DNA of 64,000 bases from an uncultured bacterium. GTDB taxonomy: Bacteria; Cyanobacteriota; Vampirovibrionia; Gastranaerophilales; Gastranaerophilaceae. The notes below the pieces were generated by a model. It saw only the letters and a program-made list of their open reading frames with translations. It made no database searches and was not told the DNA's origin. The translations under genes and the position numbers were made by a program. The stretch covers positions 1 through 64,000 of the forward strand of contig CASFNW010000005.1 in NCBI GenBank assembly GCA_949296245.1. The letters run 5' to 3'. This document shows, in pieces, positions 1-7,563 of the stretch (positions within the stretch are counted from its first letter, which is position 1; the number at the start of each line of letters is the position of its first letter).

Positions 1-35
1 AGAAATAACTAAATGTTATTTCGAGGAGAGGTAGG
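1..35 (+). repeat. Partial copy of scaffold-hairpin repeat
   Basis: The window opens inside a copy of the hairpin module seen intact at 16529-16571 and 51735-51775. A 7-bp stem (AAATAAC at 3-9, GTTATTT at 15-21) encloses the loop TAAAT, and the 3' scaffold GAGAGGTAG follows. The 5' scaffold is outside the window. The stem bases differ from the other copies but still pair. Confidence 0.6.
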
Positions 36-68
36 TAGCGCAAGCGGTAACGACATTAAATAGTGCAT

Positions 69-140
69 GGGTGAGTGGCGCAGTGGTAGCGCAGTTGACT
101 CTTAATCAATTGGTCGTGGGTTCGAATCCCACCTCACCCA
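69..140 (+). tRNA. tRNA-Lys (anticodon CTT)
   Basis: A full cloverleaf can be drawn. The acceptor stem is GGGTGAG (69-75) with CTCACCC (133-139) and discriminator A140. The D-arm region is GGCGCAGTGGTAGCGC. The anticodon stem GTTGA/TCAAT encloses loop CTCTTAA, giving anticodon CTT. The T-arm contains GTGGGTTCGAATCCCAC. CCA is not encoded. A hairpin terminator follows. The 3' half from base 97 is repeated at 13293, so this gene is the integration target of the mobile element and remains intact at the left junction. Confidence 0.95.
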
Positions 141-142
141 AA
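97..142 (+). repeat. attL core: 46-bp direct repeat inside tRNA-Lys
   Basis: The stretch from the anticodon arm to just past the discriminator base is identical to 13293-13338. The match is exact for 46 bp, then two bases differ, then the similarity continues through the downstream terminator. A tRNA 3'-half duplication of this kind is the classic footprint of tyrosine-integrase insertion, and an integrase gene lies near the other copy. Confidence 0.92.
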
Positions 143-154
143 ACTAATAGAAAA

Positions 155-174
155 GAGGGTTTATACCCTCTTTT
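155..174 (+). terminator. Terminator after tRNA-Lys
   Basis: Stem GAGGGT/ACCCTC with loop TTAT, followed by TTTT. A near-identical hairpin follows the tRNA fragment at the right junction, so the target duplication or homology extends past the tRNA. Confidence 0.75.
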
Positions 175-203
175 GTTGTGTCTAAAAATGCTCTTATTTT
201 ACC

Positions 204-227
204 CCATAGGTACAAATATAGGTACAA
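204..227. promoter_or_regulatory. Left arm-type integrase site (candidate)
   Basis: A 24-bp sequence made of two tandem ATAGGTACAA-type units. It occurs exactly again at 13154-13177, in the same orientation. Both copies lie inside the element, roughly 60-140 bp from the att cores. Tyrosine integrases of the lambda and Tn916 type bind arm sites placed this way; the assignment is inferred from position and exact repetition. Confidence 0.6.
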
Positions 228-282
228 CATATTTGTTTAATTTTAAATAATTTCGTATAAATTTGACTACTTTTTAATAAAT

Positions 283-549
283 TTATGTCTTTATACTATA
301 AAAATTGTTTAGTTCTTCATTAATTAATTTAGTATAATCTGCGAGCATGCAGTTTAGATTAAACACAGCAGTTAATTTAAATTGAGTATTTGTAATATTC
401 TCTAAATCTATATCATCTAATAATTCTGTTGTAATGTCTGCGATTGATGTTATGGTAGATATTCTGCATTGCAGCTTTTCCATATCATCTAGCAGTATTT
501 CTGCTTTTCTTTCAGTATTTTTTGTAGGCTTGAAAAATATATTTGTCAT
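283..549 (-). CDS. Small hypothetical phage-like protein (88 aa)
   Basis: Function not recognised. The product is small, acidic and predicted largely helical, with no membrane segment or signal peptide. A purine-rich GTGAGAG site precedes the ATG at a normal distance. It follows the 598-873 gene on the same strand and lies within the leftmost, probably early-expressed, cluster of the element. Confidence 0.6.
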   Translation of the reverse strand: MTNIFFKPTKNTERKAEILLDDMEKLQCRISTITSIADITTELLDDIDLENITNTQFKLTAVFNLNCMLADYTKLINEELNNFYSIKT

Positions 550-583
550 TTAACTCTCACTTTCTTAATTTAATATTTTATAA

Positions 584-614
584 GATTCACTACTGCATTA
601 AGCAATAGTGAATC
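584..614. terminator. Hairpin between the two left-end small genes
   Basis: A 13-bp stem with one mismatch (GATTCACTACTGC with GCAATAGTGAATC) and a 5-nt loop, followed on the plus strand by TTTTTG. It overlaps the stop codon of the minus-strand gene starting at 873 and may attenuate readthrough into the 283-549 gene. Confidence 0.5.
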
Positions 615-873
615 TTTTTGTTTCGCTTTGTTTTGTGAATTGGTTGTATAAATCCATATAAACCTTTTTAAATGCTGAAGTATCAAATCTATTGCTTACA
701 ACTGTTGTCCATCTGATTTTGAAAACATCGACCTGCAATTCTGATACGTTTTGTTCTGTCATTTCAGCTTTGATACTGTCTTCAATAGCTGTAATTTCTG
801 CCTGCAATTCTTCTGCCATTACTTTCAATTCTTTAAGTGTTTTTACTTGTTTTAATAATTCGTCTTTATTCAT
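598..873 (-). CDS. Small phage hypothetical protein (91 aa)
   Basis: The internal ATG at 873 (MNKDELLKQ) is preferred over the upstream ATG at 915 because AGAGGT stands just before it. Residues 1-45 form a charged coiled-coil-like helix. The C-terminal half has a WT...SNRFDTSAFKK...LY.Q.T pattern that I recall from small unannotated proteins of Firmicutes phages; no function is known to me. The gene diverges from the HTH repressor at 1026, across a region with palindromic operators, so it is probably the first gene under that switch. Confidence 0.65.
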   Translation of the reverse strand: MNKDELLKQVKTLKELKVMAEELQAEITAIEDSIKAEMTEQNVSELQVDVFKIRWTTVVSNRFDTSAFKKVYMDLYNQFTKQSETKRFTIA

Positions 874-902
874 TTTGTTTACCTCTTTGTTTAACTCTAT
901 AC

Positions 903-936
903 TTGTATTATACAACTATTTAATTGTAATTACAAT
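903..936. promoter_or_regulatory. Paired palindromic operators in the divergent switch region
   Basis: Two perfect palindromes with the same half-site lie between the divergent genes: TTGTAT-T-ATACAA at 903-915 and ATTGTAATTACAAT at 923-936. Further TTTACA/TTGTAA half-sites follow up to 970. Spacing and symmetry suit a dimeric HTH repressor, most simply the product of the gene at 1026. Confidence 0.55.
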
Positions 937-976
937 CATATAATTAAATTATTTACATTTATTTACAATTATGCAC

Positions 977-1004
977 TTGAAAATTAAACTAAATGATTTA
1001 TACT
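977..1004 (+). promoter_or_regulatory. Promoter of the HTH repressor gene
   Basis: TTGAAA (977-982) and TATACT (999-1004) are separated by 16 bp, a sigma-70-like arrangement. The ATG follows about 20 bp later after an AGAAAGGG ribosome site. Confidence 0.55.
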
Positions 1005-1025
1005 TACAATAGAAAGGGTTAAATT

Positions 1026-1232
1026 ATGATCAAAAACAAAATAGAATTTGAATATTTTCTAAAGGGTAAACTTGCGGAAAATGGTCTAAATATAAGTAAA
1101 TTAGCAGAATCGCTCGGGACCTCACAACAAAATGTTTCTCAACGAATAAAAAAAGCTACATTTGACTATATCGAACTATCGAAAATTGCTGATTTACTGG
1201 GCTACGACATAGAATGGATTAAAAGAAAATAA
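1026..1232 (+). CDS. Small Cro/C1-type HTH regulator (68 aa)
   Basis: Nearly the whole protein is one helix-turn-helix domain (LNISKLAESLGTSQQNVSQR, roughly residues 21-40). There is no C-terminal peptidase domain, so it resembles Cro or small Xre regulators rather than a RecA-cleavable repressor. It has its own promoter and a strong terminator and is transcribed away from the small gene at 598-873. It probably binds the palindromes at 903-936 and controls the element's lysogeny-type switch; this role is inferred from context. Confidence 0.8.
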   Translation: MIKNKIEFEYFLKGKLAENGLNISKLAESLGTSQQNVSQRIKKATFDYIELSKIADLLGYDIEWIKRK

Positions 1233-1250
1233 GAAAGTATAATCAAAATA

Positions 1251-1276
1251 AAAAGCCCCATTACAAGGGCTTTTTT
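1251..1276. terminator. Bidirectional terminator
   Basis: AAAAGCCC and GGGCTTTT pair around an 8-nt loop, with T-runs on both strands. It separates the convergent HTH gene and the secreted-protein gene. Confidence 0.85.
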
Positions 1277-1290
1277 GATTTAATTTGATA

Positions 1291-2472
1291 CTAATAAGGC
1301 AAATAAAAGTAAAAAGGCTGTCCGGGTATTTCAAAATTTTTCTTAATTTCTGATTCACCTAACCGATAAAATTTATAGATACGTTTTTTCACACCTAATA
1401 CTGTATAATAATCATAATAGCCCTTATATTCAGCTATAATCGGCTCTAAGATATATTTGCCATCGGCATATTTTTTTGAAGTTTGTAAAAATATGTTATC
1501 TATTTCAGGAGTGTGTACCATATAATAACTGCCAGTTAAAATAACTCCTCCTGGTACGGTCTGGAATGCCTGCAAAGTAAAATCCATTTTAGGATTATAG
1601 ACATACAAATACCCACTTTGTGGAGCTGGGGCGTAAGGTTGATAAACATAAGACGATAAAGAAATATTTGCAATCATTTTTTTATGATTTTTCTGTGCCC
1701 AAGTTACATATTTTTGTTTTTCATAATTATAACTATATTCACTTACCTCTACAGCAATATTATACCATTCTTGGGAAAGCTGTTCATTATTTTTATAGAT
1801 TTTGGCATAATTATTGTCAGGGCATTGTAAAAGAACTGAAATAAAACTATCAAAATTATATTTATGAGTATCAAAATTATAACGTAAATCCTGATAATAA
1901 CTATTTTGACTTTTATTATAATTTTGCATCATGCTAATTTCAAATTTAAAGACTTTATTTAATTCTTGTTGATAGGTATTCAAATATACTTTATAAGCTC
2001 TATCTAAAATATCATTTTTAATAGCGTCATTAAAATCTTTTATTTCAACTCCCTTGCTGGCCAAAAGTTTAACTAGCTCAATATTGTTTTTTATATTATT
2101 TGGATTCTTTTTATATAAGGCATATAATGAATTAATTTTATCATTTTGTGTTTTAATATATTGTTCCAGATCAGCACTTTCATAAAAAATATTTTCTCTT
2201 GAAATCCCCATAATATTCATATCTTCAACCGCCGAAGTAATGGCAGTTTGGTTAATTTCTTCTAATTTAGTATTATTAGTTTTAAAAATATCTTTTAAAA
2301 CTTTTACAAATTTATTTGTTTTTTTTACCTCTTGAGAAATTTGTTTATCTGTAGCAGATTCTTGAACCATTTCAGCCGTCTTCGCAGTCTCGTCTTCCTG
2401 CTGGAGTAGATTACCGGCAAAAACTGGTAAAGATAAAAATAAAAACAAGATTGTTATTATAAATTTATTCAT
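1291..2472 (-). CDS. Secreted hypothetical cargo protein (393 aa)
   Basis: Not recognised as any family. The start at 2472 is chosen because it gives a clean Sec signal peptide (MNKF, then a hydrophobic core IITILFLFLSLP, then VFAG). It also lies one base after the stop of the upstream gene (TAA-T-ATG), implying translational coupling. The mature protein is rich in Tyr, Asn and Lys, with a helical N-terminal half and a Tyr-rich, probably beta C-terminal half. It is exported to the periplasm or surface. Its coupling to a PDZ membrane protein suggests that the two act together. It is accessory cargo with no link to phage replication. Confidence 0.7.
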   Translation of the reverse strand: MNKFIITILFLFLSLPVFAGNLLQQEDETAKTAEMVQESATDKQISQEVKKTNKFVKVLKDIFKTNNTKLEEINQTAITSAVEDMNIMGISRENIFYESADLEQYIKTQNDKINSLYALYKKNPNNIKNNIELVKLLASKGVEIKDFNDAIKNDILDRAYKVYLNTYQQELNKVFKFEISMMQNYNKSQNSYYQDLRYNFDTHKYNFDSFISVLLQCPDNNYAKIYKNNEQLSQEWYNIAVEVSEYSYNYEKQKYVTWAQKNHKKMIANISLSSYVYQPYAPAPQSGYLYVYNPKMDFTLQAFQTVPGGVILTGSYYMVHTPEIDNIFLQTSKKYADGKYILEPIIAEYKGYYDYYTVLGVKKRIYKFYRLGESEIKKNFEIPGQPFYFYLPY

Positions 2473-2473
2473 A

Positions 2474-3514
2474 TTAATCAGAATCTTTCTTTTTTGCGTT
2501 TTGTTTGTGGAAATAACAAGCACTTTCCCATATTACATCACCGTATGTATTCGGAATTATCACATCTTGAGTTAAATTATTGTCCTTTAAATAATTATAT
2601 TCTCTAACCAGTTTATTTTCTTTATATATCCCATCCCAAAAAGTAATTAGCATTGTATTTTTATTATCGCAATTGCAAATAACACCTCTTTTTGTATAAG
2701 TACCATCTGAATTTGGAATTTTAAAGTAACCTAAAACAAAATTATTTTTGAATTTTAGAGAATTGGTATACAAGGCAGGTACTAAATTTGGTGGTGTATT
2801 AAGCACAAAGACAGGTGTACGTGTCAACTGAACTGCATGAGTGACACCGTTTCTTATATAAGTTATATCTAATTTTTTCTTCTTTGTTTGTTTTTCAAGT
2901 TTAGATGAATTAAGTATAGTTGTATCAAGGTTATTAACTTTTATAATTTGGTCGCCTTTTTTTAAACCTGCTGACTCAGCGGCACTATCAGGGATTATGT
3001 CTAAAATGACGAGTTTTTTATTTTTGGGATTGTATTCAAACCCAAACCTATCAATAAGAATTTTATCATTATAAGTATTTTTGTTTTTTATAGTTTTGTA
3101 GACTTCTACATTTGTAAAATTTCCAGCCTGATTCAAAACTGTTTTATTGTAAAACATAAAACCAGATACAAACAAACCTAATATAGCCGAACTAAAAAAT
3201 AAAGATAAGACTACATTCAACAATCCGGTTATATCCGCATTATGCTCATCTGTCGTATTAGCCATTTTAGCTAAATTATCTTTTATGTCTATTAATAAAT
3301 AAATAAGAAATTTCATAATTACCGAAATAAAAAACAGAATAAAAACAGCCAAAAACAATATACTACAGCATAGCAATTTGATGTTAAATTCCAGGTCGCT
3401 TGCAAATATAAAAAAAGTACCTGCTGACAAAAATACAATCAACAAAAACAAATCAATAGCTGTTGAAAAATCAACTAAAACACGACCAGATTTTAAAATA
3501 ATCTGTTTTAACAT
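2474..3514 (-). CDS. Membrane protein with PDZ domain (346 aa)
   Basis: Three hydrophobic segments occupy about residues 17-37, 45-75 and 95-122. A PDZ-like domain follows at about 160-230, with the carboxylate-loop region PDSAAESAGLKKGDQIIKVN. In PDZ domains this fold binds C-terminal or unfolded peptides. No protease domain (HExxH, Ser-His-Asp or S41) is visible, so it is not a complete DegP, RseP or CtpA protein. It is the first gene of a two-gene cargo operon, coupled to the secreted protein downstream. A role in holding or presenting that protein at the membrane is inference. Confidence 0.75.
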   Translation of the reverse strand: MLKQIILKSGRVLVDFSTAIDLFLLIVFLSAGTFFIFASDLEFNIKLLCCSILFLAVFILFFISVIMKFLIYLLIDIKDNLAKMANTTDEHNADITGLLNVVLSLFFSSAILGLFVSGFMFYNKTVLNQAGNFTNVEVYKTIKNKNTYNDKILIDRFGFEYNPKNKKLVILDIIPDSAAESAGLKKGDQIIKVNNLDTTILNSSKLEKQTKKKKLDITYIRNGVTHAVQLTRTPVFVLNTPPNLVPALYTNSLKFKNNFVLGYFKIPNSDGTYTKRGVICNCDNKNTMLITFWDGIYKENKLVREYNYLKDNNLTQDVIIPNTYGDVIWESACYFHKQNAKKKDSD

Positions 3515-3578
3515 ATCCTAACCTCACAAACTTAAACTTGATTTTCAGATTATAACATTTTTTCATCTAATTGTAATA

Positions 3579-3677
3579 AAAAAAATAAAAAACAGACGGT
3601 CAATGCGGTAAATGCGGTTAATGCTAATGTTGATAAGTGTTCTCAGATTGACCATAGCGGTCAATGCAGGGAATGCC
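3579..3677 (-). repeat. Iteron cluster, copy B (inverted copy of 8502-8600)
   Basis: On the minus strand this 99-bp stretch aligns without gaps to 8502-8600, with about 81 of 99 positions identical by hand count. It contains 9-bp units of the form CGGTCAATG/CGGTAAATG in two groups around an AT-rich centre. It lies in a gene-free gap (3515-3989) that also holds a terminase-small-subunit fragment and the promoter of the tail module. It could be a second replication or regulatory site, or a recombination footprint. Confidence 0.7.
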
Positions 3678-3707
3678 AATTAAAATACACCTTTTAACTT
3701 TAATTAG

Positions 3708-3884
3708 TTTCGTAAATCCCCTGCTAAGGGTGAGAGTTTTTATCAAGTATCCGTAAAATCAGGCTATATTTGCAAATACTGGAAGCCCGAAAGCATAACA
3801 CAGAAAGCATCCGAGCTTATGAAAGATGTTGATGTTTTGTCAAGGGTCAAAGAACTACAAGAAAACTGCAAAGTAATCATTTAA
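3708..3884 (+). pseudogene. Terminase small subunit C-terminal fragment
   Basis: An open frame with an in-frame TAG just upstream and no start codon encodes about 58 residues. The end reads ...QKASELMKDVDVLSRVKELQE..., the typical C-terminal end of Terminase_2-type small subunits (ASKLLKN.KV..RI.EL). The N-terminal DNA-binding part is missing. It suggests that this arm derives from a phage packaging region that was truncated. Confidence 0.5.
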
Positions 3885-3953
3885 CTGTTTTTCTCTACAT
3901 AAAACAATGTAAAAATTACGCTCATTTTATTTCGATACGATATAAAAATATGT

Positions 3954-3959
3954 TATAAT
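3954..3959 (+). promoter_or_regulatory. -10 element of the tail module
   Basis: A perfect TATAAT lies 31 bp before the tape measure ATG, in an AT-rich stretch. No good -35 is visible at the expected distance (TTCGAT-like at best), so it may need an activator or be an extended -10 type. Confidence 0.4.
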
Positions 3960-3989
3960 CTAAGTATAGTAATAATTTAGGACTTATAT

Positions 3990-5579
3990 ATGGCTTCTAT
4001 CGGGGAATTATTTATACAAATTGGTGTTGTTGGAGATACAGAACAAGTAGACAAATTAAACAAAAAATTAAAAATAACCGTTAAAACTATGGACTCAACT
4101 GTCAAAAGTGCAGTCAAAACAAACAACGGTTTACAAGATTTAGAAAAAGGTTTTCGAGCTTTAACTACTGCTTTAAAAACTTCTGCAATTATCGGAGCAA
4201 TAAAGACCCTTGATACATTAACAAACAGTCTGGTTGCATCAAATCAGGCAATGCTTGACCTGACACGTACCACTGATATTGCACAGGGAACATTCCAAAA
4301 GTGGAACAATATCGGCAAAATGCTCGGTGTAGAAAACGCAGCCCAGCAGCTCGAAGGATTAAACCAGAGAATGTTTGAGCTAATGCTCACAGGCGAAGGT
4401 GCAAGAGGTTTTCAGCTTGCAGGGATAAACCCCGTAGGACAGGACGCAAACGGCGTACTTGAGCAGTTGAGAGACCGTGTAAGCGGAATGGATGATACCA
4501 CCGCCACATATCTGTTGCAGCAAATGGGGTTAGACCCTAAAATGCTTCATCTGTTGAGGCTAAGCAGGCAGGAATTTGAAGAACTCGGAGCAACTGTAAG
4601 AAAATACCAGCTCACACCTGAGCAGACAAAGCAAATACAGGCAATGAATGTTCAGCTGCAAATTGCAGCGGTTAAACTCCAATATCTCAAAGACAGAGCT
4701 ATACTGGCTATCATGCCGGCATGGACTAGGTTTATAGCAAGTCTTGCACGTGTAACAGAAGGGTTGCAAAAAACAGTGCAATTTGTGAGTGATTTTATAA
4801 GTAAATCCCCTGAATTGCAAGATGCATTAAAAGGTATTGCTATTGCTTTTGGTATAATTTTTGCAGTTGCACATCCTTTGTTAGCACTGCTCGGTGCTTT
4901 GTACTTAATTATTGATGATGTTGTAGGATATTTTCAGGGCAAAGATAGTTTAGTAGGAGAATTTATAAATAATTTTGATGAATATATTAAAGAATTTTCC
5001 GACAAAATTAATGAAATAAAAGAAAACTTTAGCAAATTAGCATTAAGTAAAATGATAGCAGAAGTTACTATTGATGTAGGCGAGGTAATTATAAAAGCAG
5101 CAAAGGTTACAATAAATAAAGCTGTGGATAATTTTACAAAAAGTGCATTACAAGACACTTTTGGAGAGAATGAAGCAGTGCAATTTTTCAAAGATACAAA
5201 TCACCCTGTGGCTGCAGATATAACGAATGCTTTAGCGAAAAATAATCCTATGGATAGATTAAAAATGCTGTATGCTTTGGGTTATTTAACTATTGAAGCA
5301 ATAAAAAAAGAACATGCCAAAGGAATTGAGCAACGAAAAGGTACAGCAACTGGCGGAGCAGCTTCATTATTTGGCGACAACAGATATTTGACTGATATAA
5401 GCTCAATGTTTGTTACTCCGCAAATGCAGCGGAATATTGCAAACAGCACTGTTATAAATAATTCTCCGAGTTATAACCAGAATATAACAATGAACACTCA
5501 ACAGCCTGCGGATGATGCCAAACGAGAATTTGAACGAATGTTTGGATATACAAGACAAGCTTTATCACCCGGATATTAA
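3990..5579 (+). CDS. Phage tail tape measure protein (529 aa)
   Basis: In tailed phages this protein sets tail length and helps deliver DNA. The N-terminus (MASIGELFIQIGVVGDTEQ) and the following heptad-like helix match tape measure proteins. A hydrophobic stretch at about 284-309 is followed by the IIDDVVGYFQGKDS motif, commonly seen as (L)IDD...Y.GG in this family. AGGA precedes the ATG. At 529 aa it is short and would imply a short tail or a myovirus-type protein. It is the first gene of a four-gene plus-strand operon and has no head genes upstream, which is unusual for an intact prophage. Confidence 0.8.
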   Translation: MASIGELFIQIGVVGDTEQVDKLNKKLKITVKTMDSTVKSAVKTNNGLQDLEKGFRALTTALKTSAIIGAIKTLDTLTNSLVASNQAMLDLTRTTDIAQGTFQKWNNIGKMLGVENAAQQLEGLNQRMFELMLTGEGARGFQLAGINPVGQDANGVLEQLRDRVSGMDDTTATYLLQQMGLDPKMLHLLRLSRQEFEELGATVRKYQLTPEQTKQIQAMNVQLQIAAVKLQYLKDRAILAIMPAWTRFIASLARVTEGLQKTVQFVSDFISKSPELQDALKGIAIAFGIIFAVAHPLLALLGALYLIIDDVVGYFQGKDSLVGEFINNFDEYIKEFSDKINEIKENFSKLALSKMIAEVTIDVGEVIIKAAKVTINKAVDNFTKSALQDTFGENEAVQFFKDTNHPVAADITNALAKNNPMDRLKMLYALGYLTIEAIKKEHAKGIEQRKGTATGGAASLFGDNRYLTDISSMFVTPQMQRNIANSTVINNSPSYNQNITMNTQQPADDAKREFERMFGYTRQALSPGY

Positions 5580-5599
5580 TACAAAAATACGAGGCAATT

Positions 5600-6421
5600 A
5601 TGATACAAGCTAATACAAAGCCGGTTACAACTTCAAAAGATACAAATAAAGGTATTATCTTCGACGGACAAATCGGACATTATTTTGATGTAGCTGTAGA
5701 AGATACAATAAACTTTCAATCTCAAATCACAGACAATTACATAGAGAATAACACGGCGATACAAGACCATATCGCCTTAAGCCCAATAACAATTTCAATG
5801 CACGGTTATATCGGTGAAATTGTTTTCCAATCACCAATGACCTTTTGGAACAATATAACAGGCTGGCTGGGCGGTCAAATAGCTAAAAGCAATATCGCTA
5901 CTACCGTCACTACAAAGCTGACAACACTCACTGCATTACTTCCGCCCGTGGACAATATCACACAAGCTGCAAAAGACACTGTTCAATATGTAGAGGCTTC
6001 TTATGACAGATACAAAAAAATCTATGACCATCTGACAAACAAAAATACAAACCCTCGTATCAGCAGACAGGAAGACGCAGCAAACAGATTAAAACAGCTA
6101 TGGCAAAACAGAACACTGGTAGAAGTAATAACACCCTACGGATTTTATGAAAATATGGCGATACAATCTATTACGCTAACGCAGGGCAACACTACTACCC
6201 AGTCTGATTTATCTGTTACTTTGAAACAAATAAATAAAGCAGAAACAAAAACAACCAAACCTGACACAAATATTATGTCGTCCTACAACGCCTATGCACG
6301 TGCAGAAGAAGCTAATTTAGGCAAGGCGCAGGGGGTAAATGCCGATAACGAAACAATTCTAAAACACTGGAGAAATAAGTACGGCGGTGGAGAATACGGT
6401 ACAGGGATAAAGAAGACGTAA
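5600..6421 (+). CDS. Dit-like tail / baseplate protein (273 aa)
   Basis: The N-terminal half (about residues 20-75) has the pattern of Dit-like phage tail proteins: a beta-rich start, a ..TDN.IE......DHI.L.P..I...G.IGE segment, and a later ITPYGFYENM...SITLTQG beta stretch. In the known family this protein caps the tail tube or links it to the baseplate. It follows the tape measure gene by 20 bp, the usual order. The C-terminal tail (about 230-273) is low in structure. The family call rests on pattern recognition. Confidence 0.65.
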   Translation: MIQANTKPVTTSKDTNKGIIFDGQIGHYFDVAVEDTINFQSQITDNYIENNTAIQDHIALSPITISMHGYIGEIVFQSPMTFWNNITGWLGGQIAKSNIATTVTTKLTTLTALLPPVDNITQAAKDTVQYVEASYDRYKKIYDHLTNKNTNPRISRQEDAANRLKQLWQNRTLVEVITPYGFYENMAIQSITLTQGNTTTQSDLSVTLKQINKAETKTTKPDTNIMSSYNAYARAEEANLGKAQGVNADNETILKHWRNKYGGGEYGTGIKKT

Positions 6422-6447
6422 AAGCTAACATGAATACAGGAGATAAT

Positions 6448-6786
6448 ATGGCAAACTCTGAGAATTTGAAACCTGCTCGAACCAAGAGCGAAGCAAGAGA
6501 AAAAGGCAAAAAAGGCGGAATAAAATCCGGTGAAAAACGCAGGGAGCGCAAAAAACTGCGTGAGCTGTTAGAAATAGCTTTACAGCTGCAAAATAAAGAA
6601 ACAGGCGAACAAAACGACTTTGCTATTATTGCGGCTCTTATAAAAAAAGCAGTAAACGGCGACACAAAGGCTTTTGAATTGATACGAGACACGATAGGTG
6701 AAAAGCCGACAGATAAACAAGAAATCATCGGCGATATAAAAACAACAAACCCAGTAATCAACATATTACCGGTAAAGGCGAATTAA
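6448..6786 (+). CDS. Small-terminase-like KGG protein 1 (112 aa)
   Basis: The start at 6448 is chosen over an ATG at 6430 because GGAG lies directly before it. The N-terminus is basic, with NLKP..TKSEAREKGKKGGIKSGEKRRERK. A helix LRELLEIALQL follows, then AIIAALIKKAVNGDTKAFELIRDTIGEKPTDK. I recall this pattern from small proteins near terminases in Clostridia phages, often left unannotated or called small terminase. A role in DNA recognition for packaging is inferred. The next gene has the same overall layout and is probably a diverged duplicate. Confidence 0.55.
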   Translation: MANSENLKPARTKSEAREKGKKGGIKSGEKRRERKKLRELLEIALQLQNKETGEQNDFAIIAALIKKAVNGDTKAFELIRDTIGEKPTDKQEIIGDIKTTNPVINILPVKAN

Positions 6787-6796
6787 GGAGTCGTAT

Positions 6797-7186
6797 ATGG
6801 CAAAGAGAAAAATGTCAGAAAACAGCCTAAAAAATTTAAAACCTCTATCTGAACGAAATCTAAGCGAACGCAAAGAAATAGCAAAGAAAGGTGCAGAAAA
6901 AACAAACCGGATAAAACGGGAAAAACGGCAGCGTGAAGCAATGCTGGATGATTTATTTAAACTTCTGGATAAAAAAGGTATTATTGACGGTACTATTGAC
7001 ACAATCAAGGAAGAAGTTAAAAGCGGCAATATCAAGAATGCAATAGAACTTTTAAAACTGGTTAAACCTAATGAACTTCAAATGCAGCAGATAACAGGCG
7101 GAGTGGAAATTCAAAAAGTATTTATAACAGAAAAAGAGCGGCAAGAAGTGGACAAACATATTGATGATGTGATAAATGAACAATGA
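6797..7186 (+). CDS. Small-terminase-like KGG protein 2 (129 aa)
   Basis: It has the same architecture as its neighbour: NLKP motif, basic KGAEKTNRIKREKRQRE segment, and a helical middle. The C-terminus (GGVEIQKVFITEKERQEV...) resembles the end of small terminase proteins. GGAG stands 6 nt before the ATG, and the gap to the previous gene is 10 bp. Two tandem TerS-like proteins without a large terminase fit a satellite that redirects helper packaging, but they could also be leftovers of a deleted packaging module. Confidence 0.55.
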   Translation: MAKRKMSENSLKNLKPLSERNLSERKEIAKKGAEKTNRIKREKRQREAMLDDLFKLLDKKGIIDGTIDTIKEEVKSGNIKNAIELLKLVKPNELQMQQITGGVEIQKVFITEKERQEVDKHIDDVINEQ

Positions 7187-7244
7187 GTACATTGCACAAG
7201 CCAATAAAAAATTAACCAAAGAGGAAGCAAAGAAAAATCATTAA
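7176..7244 (+). CDS. 22-codon ORF, possible remnant of a deleted gene
   Basis: It overlaps the end of the second TerS-like gene and encodes MNNEYIAQANKKLTKEEAKK and two more residues before TAA. In phages the large terminase often starts at this position. The sequence breaks off into non-coding DNA, so this may be the truncated start of a lost gene. Weak evidence. Confidence 0.25.
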   Translation: MNNEYIAQANKKLTKEEAKKNH

Positions 7245-7290
7245 AACGGTAATATTACGGCTAGGGTTCCAGAACAAAATATGAAGAAAA

Positions 7291-7311
7291 AAGCAGCTAT
7301 ATAGCTGCTTT
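7291..7311. terminator. Convergent hairpin at the tail / replication junction
   Basis: AAGCAGCTAT pairs with ATAGCTGCTT and is preceded by AAAAA, giving a T-run on the minus strand. It overlaps the stop codon of the minus-strand 88-aa gene and separates the two convergent modules. Confidence 0.6.
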
Positions 7312-7563
7312 AATACGTTCCGCAAAATCACTACAAAAATCAGTGACCCAACGCAATAACTCAATTATTTTTTTATATTTCTTGTTTTTTTCTTTTGATA
7401 GTATATCTGACACAGATTTGCACTTTAAGGTTATATACTCAAATTTGTTAATGACCTTTTTTATCTGTTCGTCCTGATTTGTTACCGGCTCATTAAAACT
7501 TTCTGCTATTGCATAAAGTTCTTGTTCAATTTTTCTTAATTCTGCTATTTGTTGTTCAATCAT
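7297..7563 (-). CDS. Small helical protein after primase (88 aa)
   Basis: Not recognised. Highly charged and predicted almost all helical (coiled-coil-like N-terminus with LRKIEQELYAIAE). Its start codon overlaps the end of the primase gene by 8 nt, implying translational coupling and a possible accessory role in element replication. Confidence 0.6.
   Translation of the reverse strand: MIEQQIAELRKIEQELYAIAESFNEPVTNQDEQIKKVINKFEYITLKCKSVSDILSKEKNKKYKKIIELLRWVTDFCSDFAERIKAAI

Noticed and set aside
3594..3677. Short repeats that could suggest a CRISPR array
   Set aside because: The units are 9 bp in tandem without spacers of constant length, and no cas gene is present. Iterons explain them better.
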